A DNA stretch of 64,000 nt, taken from assembly GCF_018618475.1 (NCBI RefSeq), contig NZ_JACSMD010000001.1, positions 1,178,001 through 1,242,000 on the forward strand, read 5' to 3'. The notes beneath the pieces are model-generated. The model was given only the letters and a program-made list of their open reading frames with translations. It was not told where the DNA came from and did not search any database. Source of the DNA: Exiguobacterium sp. s122 (GTDB taxonomy: Bacteria; Bacillota; Bacilli; Exiguobacteriales; Exiguobacteriaceae). Within the stretch, counting starts at the first letter, position 1; each line of letters starts with the position of its first letter. This document shows positions 41,367-50,215 of the stretch, piece after piece. The position numbers and the translations under genes are program-made.

Positions 41367-42028
41367 GGGGTCACCTCGAACGTATAGCCGACCCCACGTA
41401 CCGTCCGAATCGTGACTCGGTCGTTTACTAAACGGGTCCGAAGCCGTTTAATATGGACATCGATTGTCCGGTCGTCCCCGTCGAAGTCAAGTCCCCATAC
41501 GTGTTCAATCAATTCTTCGCGGCTGAACACACGGCTCGGGAACGCGGCGAGTTGATAGAGGAGCTCGAACTCGCGTTTCGGCAGATGGATCGTCTCGCCG
41601 GATAACGTCACGCGATAATCGCGCAAATCAAGCGAGAGCGGACCGACATGGATGAATGTCGCTGCCGTCAGCTCATACCGTTTCGCGATCGCCTGCAAGC
41701 GGAACAACAGTTCATCCGGAATGAACGGTTTCGTCATGTAATCGTCGGCGCCGTGTTCAAAGCCGCTACGTTTGTCGTCCCATTCACCGAGCGCGGTCAA
41801 TAAAATAATGGGAATGTCGAGTGTCGCCTTCATCCGGCGACATAGCTCTCGACCGTCCATCCCCGGAAGCAACACATCGATGACGGCCGCGTCCGGTGGG
41901 TCCGTCATGAACGCTTCTTCCGCAGAAATCGGGTTCGTGGCGAGTGTCGTCACGTGCCCGGCGCGACGAAGCGTCTCGTCGACTAAATGAAGGATTTGTT
42001 CGTCGTCTTCCACAATCATTACATGCAT
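41363..42028 (-). CDS. hssR: HssR, OmpR-family response regulator
   Basis: 221 residues. Receiver with Asp ~51 (VIDVLLPGMDG) and KPF; winged helix with LPKREFELLYQLAAFPSRVF, SREELIEHVWGLDFDGDDR and TIDVHIKRLRTRLV, a region nearly diagnostic for HssR. First gene of the hssRS-hrtBA operon. Activates hrtBA by the direct repeat at 39991-40010. Confidence 0.88.
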   Translation of the reverse strand: MHVMIVEDDEQILHLVDETLRRAGHVTTLATNPISAEEAFMTDPPDAAVIDVLLPGMDGRELCRRMKATLDIPIILLTALGEWDDKRSGFEHGADDYMTKPFIPDELLFRLQAIAKRYELTAATFIHVGPLSLDLRDYRVTLSGETIHLPKREFELLYQLAAFPSRVFSREELIEHVWGLDFDGDDRTIDVHIKRLRTRLVNDRVTIRTVRGVGYTFEVTP

Positions 42029-42090
42029 CGGTCTCGTCCTTTCTATCCGTACGAAAAACGGCAGCGACGTTTGCCGTTGCCGTTAAGAAA

Positions 42091-42978
42091 TTACGTTGTT
42101 GTTAAGTTGCTGTGAAGGGCACGCATCGCCCGTAATAAGGCATCCTTGAAGTATTTGTCTTCTTGCGTCTCAATCGTCTCGATGGCCGTCTTGTCACCGG
42201 TGCTCGCCTTGACGAGCAAGTTGATGAAGGCCCCCCAGCGCTTCACATGCTCGGGTTTCGGATGGTTCATCGCCGTCGTCAACGTGAACCAGTACGGTTT
42301 GTCTCGGCGTTGCAACGTCGCGATGACTTGTTTCGCCATCTTCGCCTCGTCCTCGGACGGAAGCGTCGCCGTGGCGAACCAACCGAGCAAGGAAGCGCTC
42401 ATCGATTCAAGCGCCTGTCGCATCTCCGGCTCGATTTCTTGGCGACCGAAATCGGTCAAGTTGACGAAGACGAGACGGTCTTTCAAGTCCATGTGGGTGA
42501 TCCAGCCGCTCGCTGACTTCAGTTTCTCTTTGTCTTTCGATTGGGCCTTGAACGTATAGCCGTTTTGTTTGCCGATATAGATCCGGAACTGGCCACGGTC
42601 GACGTGTTTGTCGATTTTAAACTCGACATCTTGTCCGACTTGGTACGGTTGATTTTTTTTATTTAGCGTCTGTCCTTTTTTCAACTCGGGTCGTCGAACG
42701 ATGTAACGGAGTGCCTCTTGTTCGGTCCGATCGTCGAGCGTCCACAGGTTATGGGGTGTCACATTTTTGAACCGGTGGCGCCGGACGTAAATGTATTGGT
42801 CGAGTGCCTCGATTGCGTCAGCGACCGTACGTTTTCCGGCTAAGTAATCGTCTGCGATATCGCGAAGGGTCAGCGACTCGAGACGGTCGATGTGTCCATT
42901 ATATGGAACGGTGCCAATCACGAATAGAGCTGTCGCAATCAGTTCACTTTCTCGTGGGGTCAAGGGACGTTTGGCCAT
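42091..42978 (-). CDS. Hypothetical protein, 295 residues
   Basis: Not recognised. Soluble, basic, without TM or signal. N-terminal helical part (PLTPRESELIATALFVIG...) followed by YVRRHRFKNVTPHNLW, a strand-rich middle (QFRIYIGKQNGYTFKAQ) and a helical C-terminus. AGAGGAAG precedes ATG 42978; a longer frame has no site. It is just upstream of hssR in the same direction but with a 62-bp gap, so probably a separate unit. Confidence 0.6.
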   Translation of the reverse strand: MAKRPLTPRESELIATALFVIGTVPYNGHIDRLESLTLRDIADDYLAGKRTVADAIEALDQYIYVRRHRFKNVTPHNLWTLDDRTEQEALRYIVRRPELKKGQTLNKKNQPYQVGQDVEFKIDKHVDRGQFRIYIGKQNGYTFKAQSKDKEKLKSASGWITHMDLKDRLVFVNLTDFGRQEIEPEMRQALESMSASLLGWFATATLPSEDEAKMAKQVIATLQRRDKPYWFTLTTAMNHPKPEHVKRWGAFINLLVKASTGDKTAIETIETQEDKYFKDALLRAMRALHSNLTTT

Positions 42979-43149
42979 GATGCACTTCCTCTCTACGGTC
43001 ATATACGTCTAGTATAACAAAAACCGTTTTCCTCATGTGAATGGAATGAACCAAATGGAAAATTTGTACAGGCTGACAGGAATTCGGCTCAATCTTCCGA
43101 ATATTTGTTAAGATAGAGTGAATAAGGGATGTAGAGACGAGGTGATGAG

Positions 43150-43557
43150 ATGAAGCTGTCGATTGAGTCTGGCGACTATATCGTCTTGATTGAGATCAAT
43201 AAAGAAGTGTTGAAGTGCACGTCACTCGAAGAGGCGACGTTTGCGGAACGGGACCGCTATGAACTCGTCGGCCGGATGAGCGAACGGCTTCCTGCCGAGG
43301 TGATCGTCCCGTCTGTCATCGACTATATCCGCTTCGGTAGCGGGTATATCGGAGACAAAATCATCTGGAACAGCGAGACGGAGTCTTTCTTCTGTCAACA
43401 GTTCGAGACGATTGATGGTTCGCCTCTCGGTGAAGACTTAGAAGGGTTCAGTCCGGATCCGTACCGGACGGAGCTCGCTCGTTACTATACGTATTTGACG
43501 ATCGGAAAAATTGTCGAGTTCGACATGGAGCATCCCGAAGAGCCCGACTATTGGTGA
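43150..43557 (+). CDS. Hypothetical acidic protein, 135 residues
   Basis: Not recognised. Soluble and acidic (ends EHPEEPDYW). Contains CTSLEEATFAERDRYELVGRMSERL and IDYIRFGSGYIGDKIIWN. ACGAGGTGATGAG precedes the ATG. Monocistronic between the divergent gene at 42091 and the protease gene. Confidence 0.6.
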   Translation: MKLSIESGDYIVLIEINKEVLKCTSLEEATFAERDRYELVGRMSERLPAEVIVPSVIDYIRFGSGYIGDKIIWNSETESFFCQQFETIDGSPLGEDLEGFSPDPYRTELARYYTYLTIGKIVEFDMEHPEEPDYW

Positions 43558-43661
43558 AGACGTGAAAAATGTCATACTCTTTTTTTGTGAAAAAAGGGAA
43601 ATCACATCGGAAATTTGAGATAATGGTCTCATCATGTGCATTGTGAATGGAGCGTAGGGCG

Positions 43662-45116
43662 ATGAAAAAAATAATCTTAGTGACGGCGTTGGCATTGCTC
43701 GTCCCGACGACGGCCGGGGCTAATAAACCGGTCATCCTTGAGAAACATGGATACGTCGTCGCAGAGCCGCGCGTCGGCAACCAATATTACATCAAACAAA
43801 CCGGAACCGACTTGACGTGGAACACGACACGCGGATCGAGTGACATTGTCGTCGCGCTCATCGATTCGTCGGCCGACCGTAGCCATAAAGAGTTGCTGAA
43901 CGTCCCACGCGTCGTCAATTCGATGAAAGGGCCATATAGCCTCGACTATCATGGTACCCATACGGCCGGAATCATGTCAGGTCTACACAACAAGTATGGT
44001 ATCGCCGGCCTTGCCCCGAACGTTCGCTATCATTTTTATAACGTGTTTTACGGAAAAAATTCTGAGTTCACCGATTCTTGGACGGTAGCGAAAGCCGTCG
44101 ATACGGCCGTGGTGAAGGGCGCATCCATCATCAACTTGTCGCTCGGTGGACAAGACTATGACCGAGTACTGGCCGATTCGATTAAACGGGCCCGGGCGAA
44201 AGGCGTCGTCATCGTCGCCTCTTCGGGAAATGACGGGGCGACGAAAGTCTCGTTCCCGGCCAACATGAAAGAAGTCATCGCTGTCGGAGCGGTGGATTCG
44301 AGACATCGACTCGCCGCGTTCTCGAACATGGACAGCCAAGTCAAAGTCGTTGCACCGGGAGTGAACGTCTTATCGCTCGGCTTGAAGAACAGTTTCATCT
44401 ATATGGACGGGACGTCGATGGCCGCGCCGATGGTGACGTCGGGGATCGCGCTCGTCAAATCGGTCAATCCGTTCCTGACCCCGACTGACGTCGACGGCTT
44501 GATTCAAAAGATGCCGCGTGTGAGCGGGAAGTCATACACGGAACTGAACACGAAGCGGTTGCTCGATGCGACCCCGCGCCCGGTAACCCTATCAGCGCCG
44601 GCGACGTTGACGAATCGATACGTTCAAGAAGCGAAACTGAGCGTGATGAACCGTCCGAACTTGAAGACGACGTACACGCTCTATCAAGGGACGCGCAAAC
44701 TGAAGACGCTCCCGGCGAACGGCGGGGCATTCACGATGTATGCTGGCGGGGACTGGTTGCCGAGCGGACAGTATCGGCTCACGGCCGTCGTGACGGACGG
44801 CAAGTATAAACGGGCGTCAAGCCGCAACGTCACGTATGTCAATCCGGTCAAAACGAGTGTGACGGTGAAGGCGGCCGACGAGGCGACGTTCTCGGTCACG
44901 ACGACGCGGAAAGGGACGGTGACGATTCTCGACGCGAGCGGCAAGACGGTGTATGAGGCGCTCCACGTCCCGGGCACGTTCCCGGTCCGAGGCGATACGG
45001 CCGCGAAGTTGACGGTCGTCTTGAAACCGACCGATCTCACCGAACGCATCGTCTCGACGACGTTCACGCCGGCACCACAGCCAGAAGAACCAACGGAAAC
45101 GATTGAAGAAACATAA
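43662..45116 (+). CDS. Secreted subtilisin-like serine protease (S8)
   Basis: 484 residues. Signal peptide MKKIILVTALALLVPTTAGA. The catalytic triad is complete: Asp ~68 (VALIDSSADRS), His ~97 (DYHGTHTAG) and Ser ~252 (GTSMAAP), with oxyanion Asn ~190 (ASSGNDG). The Asp motif is unusual (IDSSAD instead of the common IDTGxD), and there is almost no prodomain: the catalytic domain begins ~40 residues after the signal. The C-terminal ~170 residues are strand-rich, Ig-like. ATG 43662 is chosen for the signal peptide; an upstream ATG adds charged residues. Confidence 0.85.
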   Translation: MKKIILVTALALLVPTTAGANKPVILEKHGYVVAEPRVGNQYYIKQTGTDLTWNTTRGSSDIVVALIDSSADRSHKELLNVPRVVNSMKGPYSLDYHGTHTAGIMSGLHNKYGIAGLAPNVRYHFYNVFYGKNSEFTDSWTVAKAVDTAVVKGASIINLSLGGQDYDRVLADSIKRARAKGVVIVASSGNDGATKVSFPANMKEVIAVGAVDSRHRLAAFSNMDSQVKVVAPGVNVLSLGLKNSFIYMDGTSMAAPMVTSGIALVKSVNPFLTPTDVDGLIQKMPRVSGKSYTELNTKRLLDATPRPVTLSAPATLTNRYVQEAKLSVMNRPNLKTTYTLYQGTRKLKTLPANGGAFTMYAGGDWLPSGQYRLTAVVTDGKYKRASSRNVTYVNPVKTSVTVKAADEATFSVTTTRKGTVTILDASGKTVYEALHVPGTFPVRGDTAAKLTVVLKPTDLTERIVSTTFTPAPQPEEPTETIEET

Positions 45117-45118
45117 AA

Positions 45119-45162
45119 AACCACCATCAGGTTCGATTCGTCGCACTTGATGGTGGTTTTAT
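45119..45162. terminator. Bidirectional terminator after the protease
   Basis: An 11-bp stem AACCACCATCA with its complement (45119-45129, 45148-45158), A-run on the left, TTTT on the right. Confidence 0.8.
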
Positions 45163-45166
45163 ATAG

Positions 45167-45571
45167 TTAATCGATGGTAATGGCCTCACCAATCCAACGA
45201 ATGCTCGCTTCTAGCACGTTCCCGTTGTCATCGATATGTTCAAAACTTAACTTGCCGTCGGCGATGATGTCGCACAAGCCGGCGCGGACGAGGTCGCTCC
45301 AAGCACGACGTGTCTGAATCGATGCGTCATACATCGGAATCGATTCAGGGAAACGTTCATGGAGATGGGCCAAGTTGTGATGATCGAAGTGGTACGGCCG
45401 TTTTGACAATTCATTCGGTGCTTTGATGTCAAACGGCTCGAACCCTTGGACGAGTCGATTCTTACGATAGAAGGCGAAGACGCCGTTGTTCAGGTGGAGC
45501 GCTTTAATGTCATCGATCTCAATCACATAGGTCAGCCGTTGAATCCAACCGTTCTTTGCATCTTGACGCAT
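45167..45571 (-). CDS. Hypothetical protein, 134 residues
   Basis: Not recognised. Begins MRQDAKNGWIQRLTYVIEID and contains FDHHNLAHLHERFPESIPMYD, with many His residues, and LSFEHIDDNGNVLEASIRW. GGAGGG lies 6 bp before ATG 45571. Convergent with the protease; upstream of rnpB on the opposite strand. Confidence 0.6.
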   Translation of the reverse strand: MRQDAKNGWIQRLTYVIEIDDIKALHLNNGVFAFYRKNRLVQGFEPFDIKAPNELSKRPYHFDHHNLAHLHERFPESIPMYDASIQTRRAWSDLVRAGLCDIIADGKLSFEHIDDNGNVLEASIRWIGEAITID

Positions 45572-45647
45572 CAAAATCCCTCCTTGTTCAATGGAACACG
45601 CCTTATTTTAGCGCTGACGGCCATGAAAATCAAGTTCAGGTTGTCGG

Positions 45648-45676
45648 TTGTCAACGAGACGTTTATCGGCTACAAT
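45648..45676 (+). promoter_or_regulatory. Promoter of rnpB
   Basis: TTGTCA (45648-45653) and TACAAT (45671-45676) with 17-bp spacing, ending 8 bp before the RNase P RNA. Confidence 0.8.
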
Positions 45677-45683
45677 GATTGAG

Positions 45684-46072
45684 GTGACTATGAGGTCTGG
45701 ACAATCGCGGGGCGCAAGCTTTGAGGAAAGTCCATGCTCGCACAGCCTGTGATGGCTGTAGTGATCGTGCTACACGAAACGATAAGTGTAGGCAACGCAA
45801 GTTGACGGCAGAAGAAGCACCTAAGTCCTCGGATATGGTGCAAGCTTCTTGAAAGTGCCACAGTGACGGAGTCTGTCCGGAAACGGTCAGAGTGGAACGA
45901 GGTAAACCCCACGAGCGAGAAACCCAAACTATGGTAGGGGAACTTCCTGACTGGAATCGAACGGGACGGAAGGCGCCAAGCGGCGCAGATAGATGATTGT
46001 CACTCCATCGTGCCAGGGAGACCGCTACGAGCACCGGAGTACAGAACATGGCTTACAGGGCAGCATAGTCTC
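45684..46072 (+). ncRNA. rnpB: RNase P RNA (type B)
   Basis: The catalytic RNA of tRNA 5' processing. Conserved blocks are visible: GAGGAAAGTCCATGCTCGCA (P4 5' side/CR I), GAAACCCAAACTATGGTAGG (CR IV), and ACAGAACATGGCTTACAG (P4 3' side/CR V). P1 forms from GACTATG (45686) and CATAGTC (46064-46070). The ~389-nt size and lack of the type-A P6/P16 arrangement fit type B of Bacillota. The neighbour ypsC is conserved in Bacillus. Confidence 0.95.
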
Positions 46073-46088
46073 TTATTAAACATCGACC

Positions 46089-46122
46089 AGGAGTTCAAGC
46101 AATCCTACTTGAGCTCCTTTTT
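46089..46122 (+). terminator. Terminator of rnpB
   Basis: An 11-bp stem with one G-T pair (AGGAGTTCAAG, 46089-46099, with CTTGAGCTCCT, 46107-46117), followed by TTTTT. Confidence 0.85.
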
Positions 46123-46167
46123 ACATGACCATTTTAGGAGTAACACTTATAGAAAGTAGGGGATAAT

Positions 46168-47334
46168 ATGGCAAAACGAAAACTGATTGCCACTGCAGCG
46201 ATGGGCATTGAAGCGCTCGTCGCCAAAGAAGTGCGCGACCTCGGCTACACGTGTGAAGTCGAGAACGGACGCGTCTATATTGATGCCGAGATGGAGGACA
46301 TCCCACGTTTGAACCTATGGCTCCGGACGGCAGATCGCGTCAAGCTCGTTGTCGCCGAGTTCAAGGCGACGACGTTCACGGAACTGTTCGACGGCGTCGT
46401 CGAATTGCCATGGACGGATCTCATGCCGTGGGACGCTCGCTTCATCGTCGACGGCCGCTCGGTCAAGTCGAAATTGTTCTCGATTCGTGACTGTCAGAAA
46501 ATCACGGAAAAGGCGATTGTCGACGCGATGCAACGCGGGTATAACAAGCCGGGCGAGTGGCTCCCGAAAACGGGTGCGTACTATCCGATTGAAGTCGCCT
46601 TGTTGAAAGACGTGGCGACAATCACGATCGACACGTCAGGGGATGCGCTTCACCGTCGTGGCTACCGTGAGCTCCACTCACAGGCGCCGCTCAAAGAGAC
46701 GATGGCCGCGGCGATGATTCAGCTGACGAACTGGAAGCCGGACATGCCGTTCTATGACGTCTTCACCGGTTCCGGGACGCTCGCGATTGAAGCGGCGCTC
46801 ATCGGGCGCAATATCGCACCTGGCCTCAACCGTGAGTTCTGCTCACAAGACTGGCCGTGCGTGCCGAAGAAAGCCTGGTACGAGGCGATCAACGAGGCGA
46901 ACGAGAAAGCCGAGTGGGACAAACCGCTCAAAATTTACGGCATCGACCTCGACCCACGCATGGTCAAGCTCGCCAAAGACAACGCCGAACTTGCCGACGT
47001 TCGTGACGCCATCACGTTCGTCCATAGTGATGCGGCCGCGTTGAAGCCGAAAGAAGAATACGGCGTCATCATCGGGAACCCGCCGTACGGGGAGCGGTTG
47101 CAGACGGAAGAAGAGATTATCGATCTGTATGAACGGATTGGACAACAGTTCGCCAAGTATCCGGGCTATAGTGTCTACATGTTGACGAGCTATGAGGACT
47201 TTGAGAAGGCGTACGGTCGTCCGGCGACGAAACGACGCAAGCTCTATAACGGAAATATCGAGACACAATACTACCAGTTCTTCGGCAAACGTCCACCGAG
47301 ACGTCCGGTCGAGCCGACAACAGAAGGTAAATAA
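46168..47334 (+). CDS. ypsC: YpsC, THUMP-domain 23S rRNA guanine-N2 methyltransferase
   Basis: 388 residues. THUMP RNA-binding domain (~40-160), then a Rossmann methyltransferase with the SAM loop FYDVFTGSGTLAIEAALIG, acidic IYGIDLDPRMV and catalytic NPPYGERL. This is the single-domain N-terminal half of RlmL (m2G2445-type activity). It follows rnpB as in B. subtilis. The ribosome site AGTAGGGGAT precedes the ATG. Confidence 0.9.
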   Translation: MAKRKLIATAAMGIEALVAKEVRDLGYTCEVENGRVYIDAEMEDIPRLNLWLRTADRVKLVVAEFKATTFTELFDGVVELPWTDLMPWDARFIVDGRSVKSKLFSIRDCQKITEKAIVDAMQRGYNKPGEWLPKTGAYYPIEVALLKDVATITIDTSGDALHRRGYRELHSQAPLKETMAAAMIQLTNWKPDMPFYDVFTGSGTLAIEAALIGRNIAPGLNREFCSQDWPCVPKKAWYEAINEANEKAEWDKPLKIYGIDLDPRMVKLAKDNAELADVRDAITFVHSDAAALKPKEEYGVIIGNPPYGERLQTEEEIIDLYERIGQQFAKYPGYSVYMLTSYEDFEKAYGRPATKRRKLYNGNIETQYYQFFGKRPPRRPVEPTTEGK

Positions 47335-47356
47335 AAAACCGCTTCGTGAGCGGTTT

Positions 47357-47387
47357 AAGGTCGTAGACGGACGTCTGCGGCCTTTTT
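47357..47387 (+). terminator. Terminator after ypsC
   Basis: A 12-bp stem with two G-T pairs (47357-47368, 47373-47384) and TTTTT. A smaller hairpin (AAACCGCT/AGCGGTTT, 47336-47356) precedes it. Confidence 0.75.
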
Positions 47388-47395
47388 GTGTTGGC

Positions 47396-47980
47396 TTAGC
47401 TAAAATAAAGCTGTAACATCGACTCGACCCAGGCAAGGTCGTCACCGTCGTATACGAGATTTTCGTTCGCAATCAATAACGCCATCCCGTGGACCGTGCT
47501 CCACATGAGGACGGTCTTGTCTGGATAGTCAGACGTGTCGGTCGACGTCGTAGCCAAATAGTTAACGGCACTCGTGTGAAATACATTGAATGCCTCGACC
47601 GAGGAGTCGATGTCCGTTGCCCCGATTTTGATGGGGACGGCTTGATCGGAAGAGAAGATAAAGAACCGGTATGCGGGATGCTCGATGAGAAATTGAACAT
47701 AACAGACGCCCATCTTAACGATTTGCGCTTTCGGGTCGTCTGTTTCCGTCACCGCCTTCTTGAGCGCGGTCGAGAAAGCGTTCCACACCATCTGCCCAAT
47801 CGCTTGAACTAGATCGTCCTTGCTCGTAAAATGCCGATAGGGCGCCGCGTGGCTCACCCCGCAACGTTCGGCGACTTTTCGAATCGATAGCCCGTCGACA
47901 CCGGCTTCGTTGATTAACGAAAGTCCTTCATCGATCAACTTTTGACGAAGCTCGCCGTGATGATACGTTTTCTGCTTCAT
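47396..47980 (-). CDS. TetR-family regulator
   Basis: 194 residues. N-terminal HTH (GVDGLSIRKVAERCGVSHAAPYRHFTSKDDLV) and a helical ligand domain containing KMGVCYVQFLIEHPAYRFFIF, which places it near the WHG/TetR_C_33-type group. GAGGGA precedes ATG 47980. It is divergent from an SDR gene, with two matching palindromes between them, so it probably represses both genes until a ligand binds. Confidence 0.88.
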   Translation of the reverse strand: MKQKTYHHGELRQKLIDEGLSLINEAGVDGLSIRKVAERCGVSHAAPYRHFTSKDDLVQAIGQMVWNAFSTALKKAVTETDDPKAQIVKMGVCYVQFLIEHPAYRFFIFSSDQAVPIKIGATDIDSSVEAFNVFHTSAVNYLATTSTDTSDYPDKTVLMWSTVHGMALLIANENLVYDGDDLAWVESMLQLYFS

Positions 47981-48028
47981 GCGATCCCTCATTTCGTGTT
48001 CGTCTGTCTCACCATTATAAAAGAAAAA

Positions 48029-48045
48029 TGTTGACGGTGTAAACA
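48029..48045. promoter_or_regulatory. TetR operator copy 1
   Basis: TGTTGACGGTGTAAACA fits the palindrome TGTTnAC-N3-GTnAACA. Close to the regulator gene start. Confidence 0.7.
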
Positions 48046-48071
48046 TGAGGTCTTAATCTAAACGTAAGTAA

Positions 48072-48088
48072 TGTTTACGTCGTCAACA
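48072..48088. promoter_or_regulatory. TetR operator copy 2
   Basis: TGTTTACGTCGTCAACA, same palindrome in inverse arrangement, ending 20 bp before the SDR start. With copy 1 it forms 20-bp inverted arms (48027-48046, 48071-48090). Confidence 0.7.
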
Positions 48089-48108
48089 TTAAAGGAGGAG
48101 CGAATGGG

Positions 48109-48894
48109 ATGAAGCAGACAGCACTCATCACGGGGGCATCGAGTGGAATCGGGCTCGAGCTGGCACACGTGTTCGCGAGCAACGGATACGATTTGATTAT
48201 CGTGGCCCGTCGCGAGAATCGATTACAGGATTTGAAAGCATCGATTGAATCGAAACATCCGGTCACGGTCACACCGATTCCGCTCGATTTGTCTTTACCG
48301 GAGAACGCCGCCGCGCTATATGCTGAGACGACGCGGAGTGGACGGCACGTCGATGTGTTGGTTAACAACGCCGGATTCGGCGATTATGGAGATTTTATCG
48401 AGACGGATGTGCAAAAGAATCATGACATGTTACAAGTGAACATCGTCACATTGACGACATTGACGCGTCTTTATACGCCGGCGATGCTCGAGCGTCGACG
48501 AGGAGGGGTGATCAATCTGGCCTCGATCGTCGCCTTTCAGCCTGGTCCGTTGATGGCGGTCTATTATGCGTCGAAGAAGGCGTACGTGCTCTCCTTCACC
48601 GAGGCGTTGGCTTCCGAATTTGCCGGTAGCGGCGTCACCGTGACCGCGCTCTGCCCCGGACCGACAGATACCGGGTTTGCCGACGTCACCGGTCTCGAGA
48701 AGTCGGTCCTGTTCGAGCGATTCCGACCCGTCCCGGCGAAAGACGTGGCCGCGTTCGGCTACCGTTCGTGGGTGCGGGGGAAAGTCGTCGCGATTTACGG
48801 CTTGCCGAACAAGTCGCTCGTCTTCGGAGAACGGTTCTTGCCACGTGGCGTCACCTCGAATTTGATGAAATGGATGCAAAAGAAAGCGGTCTGA
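48109..48894 (+). CDS. Short-chain dehydrogenase/reductase
   Basis: 261 residues, classical SDR: TGASSGIG cofactor loop, an arginine pair after strand 2 (VARRENR) suggesting NADP, NNAGFGDYG, Ser in NLASIVAFQ and YxxSK (YYASKKAY). Ends with a basic segment (MKWMQKKAV), common in membrane-associated acyl or sterol-type SDRs. AAAGGAGGAGCG precedes the ATG. Likely target of the divergent TetR; substrate unknown. Confidence 0.88.
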   Translation: MKQTALITGASSGIGLELAHVFASNGYDLIIVARRENRLQDLKASIESKHPVTVTPIPLDLSLPENAAALYAETTRSGRHVDVLVNNAGFGDYGDFIETDVQKNHDMLQVNIVTLTTLTRLYTPAMLERRRGGVINLASIVAFQPGPLMAVYYASKKAYVLSFTEALASEFAGSGVTVTALCPGPTDTGFADVTGLEKSVLFERFRPVPAKDVAAFGYRSWVRGKVVAIYGLPNKSLVFGERFLPRGVTSNLMKWMQKKAV

Positions 48895-48902
48895 CGCGAC
48901 AA

Positions 48903-48937
48903 AAAAGACGCCCTTCTAATGAGAAAGGGCGTCTTTT
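48903..48937. terminator. Bidirectional terminator
   Basis: A 14-bp stem AAAAGACGCCCTTC-type (48903-48916 with 48923-48937), A and T runs on either side. Serves the SDR and the convergent nuclease gene. Confidence 0.85.
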
Positions 48938-48951
48938 GAAGCCAGATGATG

Positions 48952-49824
48952 TCATTCGCCGACCATACCGTCATTGTCATTGTCTCGCATATACGGATAG
49001 AGCCAATGGTCGCGGGTGATCGGCATCGTGAACCCGGCGTCTTTCGCTTCTTGAATCGTCACTTGTCCGTTGCCGTTCTTGTCGACGGCCGTGAGGTCAC
49101 CTTCGTCAGCGGGTAGGCTCGTGTCTGACGACGGTTCGGTCAGACCAAGTGAGGCGTTCACGTCGTCTGGGTTGACGTTGTCGAACGTGTCGACGATGAC
49201 GTTTCCGTTCAGCGTATACGTGTATTGATAGCGAGACGGGATTTGCGTCACGGTGTCCGGATATGAAATGAGCGCCTCGAAGTCGGTGACGCCCCCGGCA
49301 TTACGAATGATTGTCTCCATATAGGCCTGGTCGCCATGACGGTTGAGCGTACTGTTCTGTGGGGTGATGTTATAGGCGTTCGAGACACCTCCGAGCGAGT
49401 CGGCGATGACATGTCCTTCATCAAGGTCGCTTTGTTCGGTCCCGGGAACTTTTGCCTCGTCCGCATAATAGCGTCCCGAGGCGTTGACGCCCTCCGTGGC
49501 ATCGTCTTGTAAAATAATCTCATCGGCGATGACGCGCACGAGTTGGCCATATTCGTTCGTGAATGCCCAATAGGTGCGGTCGCCATAGCCGATATCGACG
49601 ACGACGTTCGCTCTCCGTTGACCGGATAAATCGCCGCCATCGACTTCGATTAGCTCGAACCCTTCGAAGCGGTCGGACGAATCGGTTCGCTCGACGGATG
49701 TCGGTTCGACGGGACTTGCCTCCGTCTCGTTAGGCGCCTGCGTGACAGAGTCTGTCTCGGACGTGCAGCCGGTTATGAGCAAAAGAATGAGTGGAACTGC
49801 GAATAACAAACGAAAAAGTTTCAT
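48952..49824 (-). CDS. Secreted DNA/RNA nuclease lipoprotein with EF-hand-like end
   Basis: 290 residues. Lipobox LLLITGCTS (Cys ~20), a Thr/Glu-rich linker, then a non-specific endonuclease-type core with LDEGHVIADSLGGVSNAYNI and the catalytic-type TPQNSTLNRHGDQAYME. The C-terminus has DKNGNGQVTIQEAKDAG (EF-hand-like) and an Excalibur-like end DNDNDGMVGE, both able to bind calcium. Probably surface-tethered and digests extracellular nucleic acid. GGAGAG precedes ATG 49824. Confidence 0.8.
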   Translation of the reverse strand: MKLFRLLFAVPLILLLITGCTSETDSVTQAPNETEASPVEPTSVERTDSSDRFEGFELIEVDGGDLSGQRRANVVVDIGYGDRTYWAFTNEYGQLVRVIADEIILQDDATEGVNASGRYYADEAKVPGTEQSDLDEGHVIADSLGGVSNAYNITPQNSTLNRHGDQAYMETIIRNAGGVTDFEALISYPDTVTQIPSRYQYTYTLNGNVIVDTFDNVNPDDVNASLGLTEPSSDTSLPADEGDLTAVDKNGNGQVTIQEAKDAGFTMPITRDHWLYPYMRDNDNDGMVGE

Positions 49825-50024
49825 ATGTACTCTCCTGATTTTTGGCATACTCATCTAGTTTAGGAATGTTCAACGTGTTTGACAAGAACTTCGATTCATC
49901 TTAATTAAAGACGCGCAATGTGCCGGGACACCGCCGAACCATGTTACAATCAAAACGTCGACGCGTTTCAATCATTTCCATACAGGCTATACATACGTAT
50001 ACATCGTTTGAGAGGAGACGAGTT

Positions 50025-50207
50025 ATGCAGACATATACTGTCGAATATGCGTTTCAAGACAAAGAACGGACGACACGGACGTGCGAGGTCCAACTCGACC
50101 GCACGCCGGATTTGAACGATAATGAGCAATTGGCCCAAATGTATCAGATTGTATCGGATGCGATTCGCAAGCCGATCACGAGCTTTGAAATATTGGCAAT
50201 CCGCTGA
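50025..50207 (+). CDS. Small hypothetical protein, 60 residues
   Basis: Not recognised. MQTYTVEYAFQDKERTTRTC begins a strand-rich half, then an acidic helix (DLNDNEQLAQMYQIVSDAIR). AGAGGAGACG precedes the ATG, which strongly supports translation. Followed by a terminator and the oxidoreductase gene. Confidence 0.6.
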   Translation: MQTYTVEYAFQDKERTTRTCEVQLDRTPDLNDNEQLAQMYQIVSDAIRKPITSFEILAIR

Positions 50208-50215
50208 AACATCGG

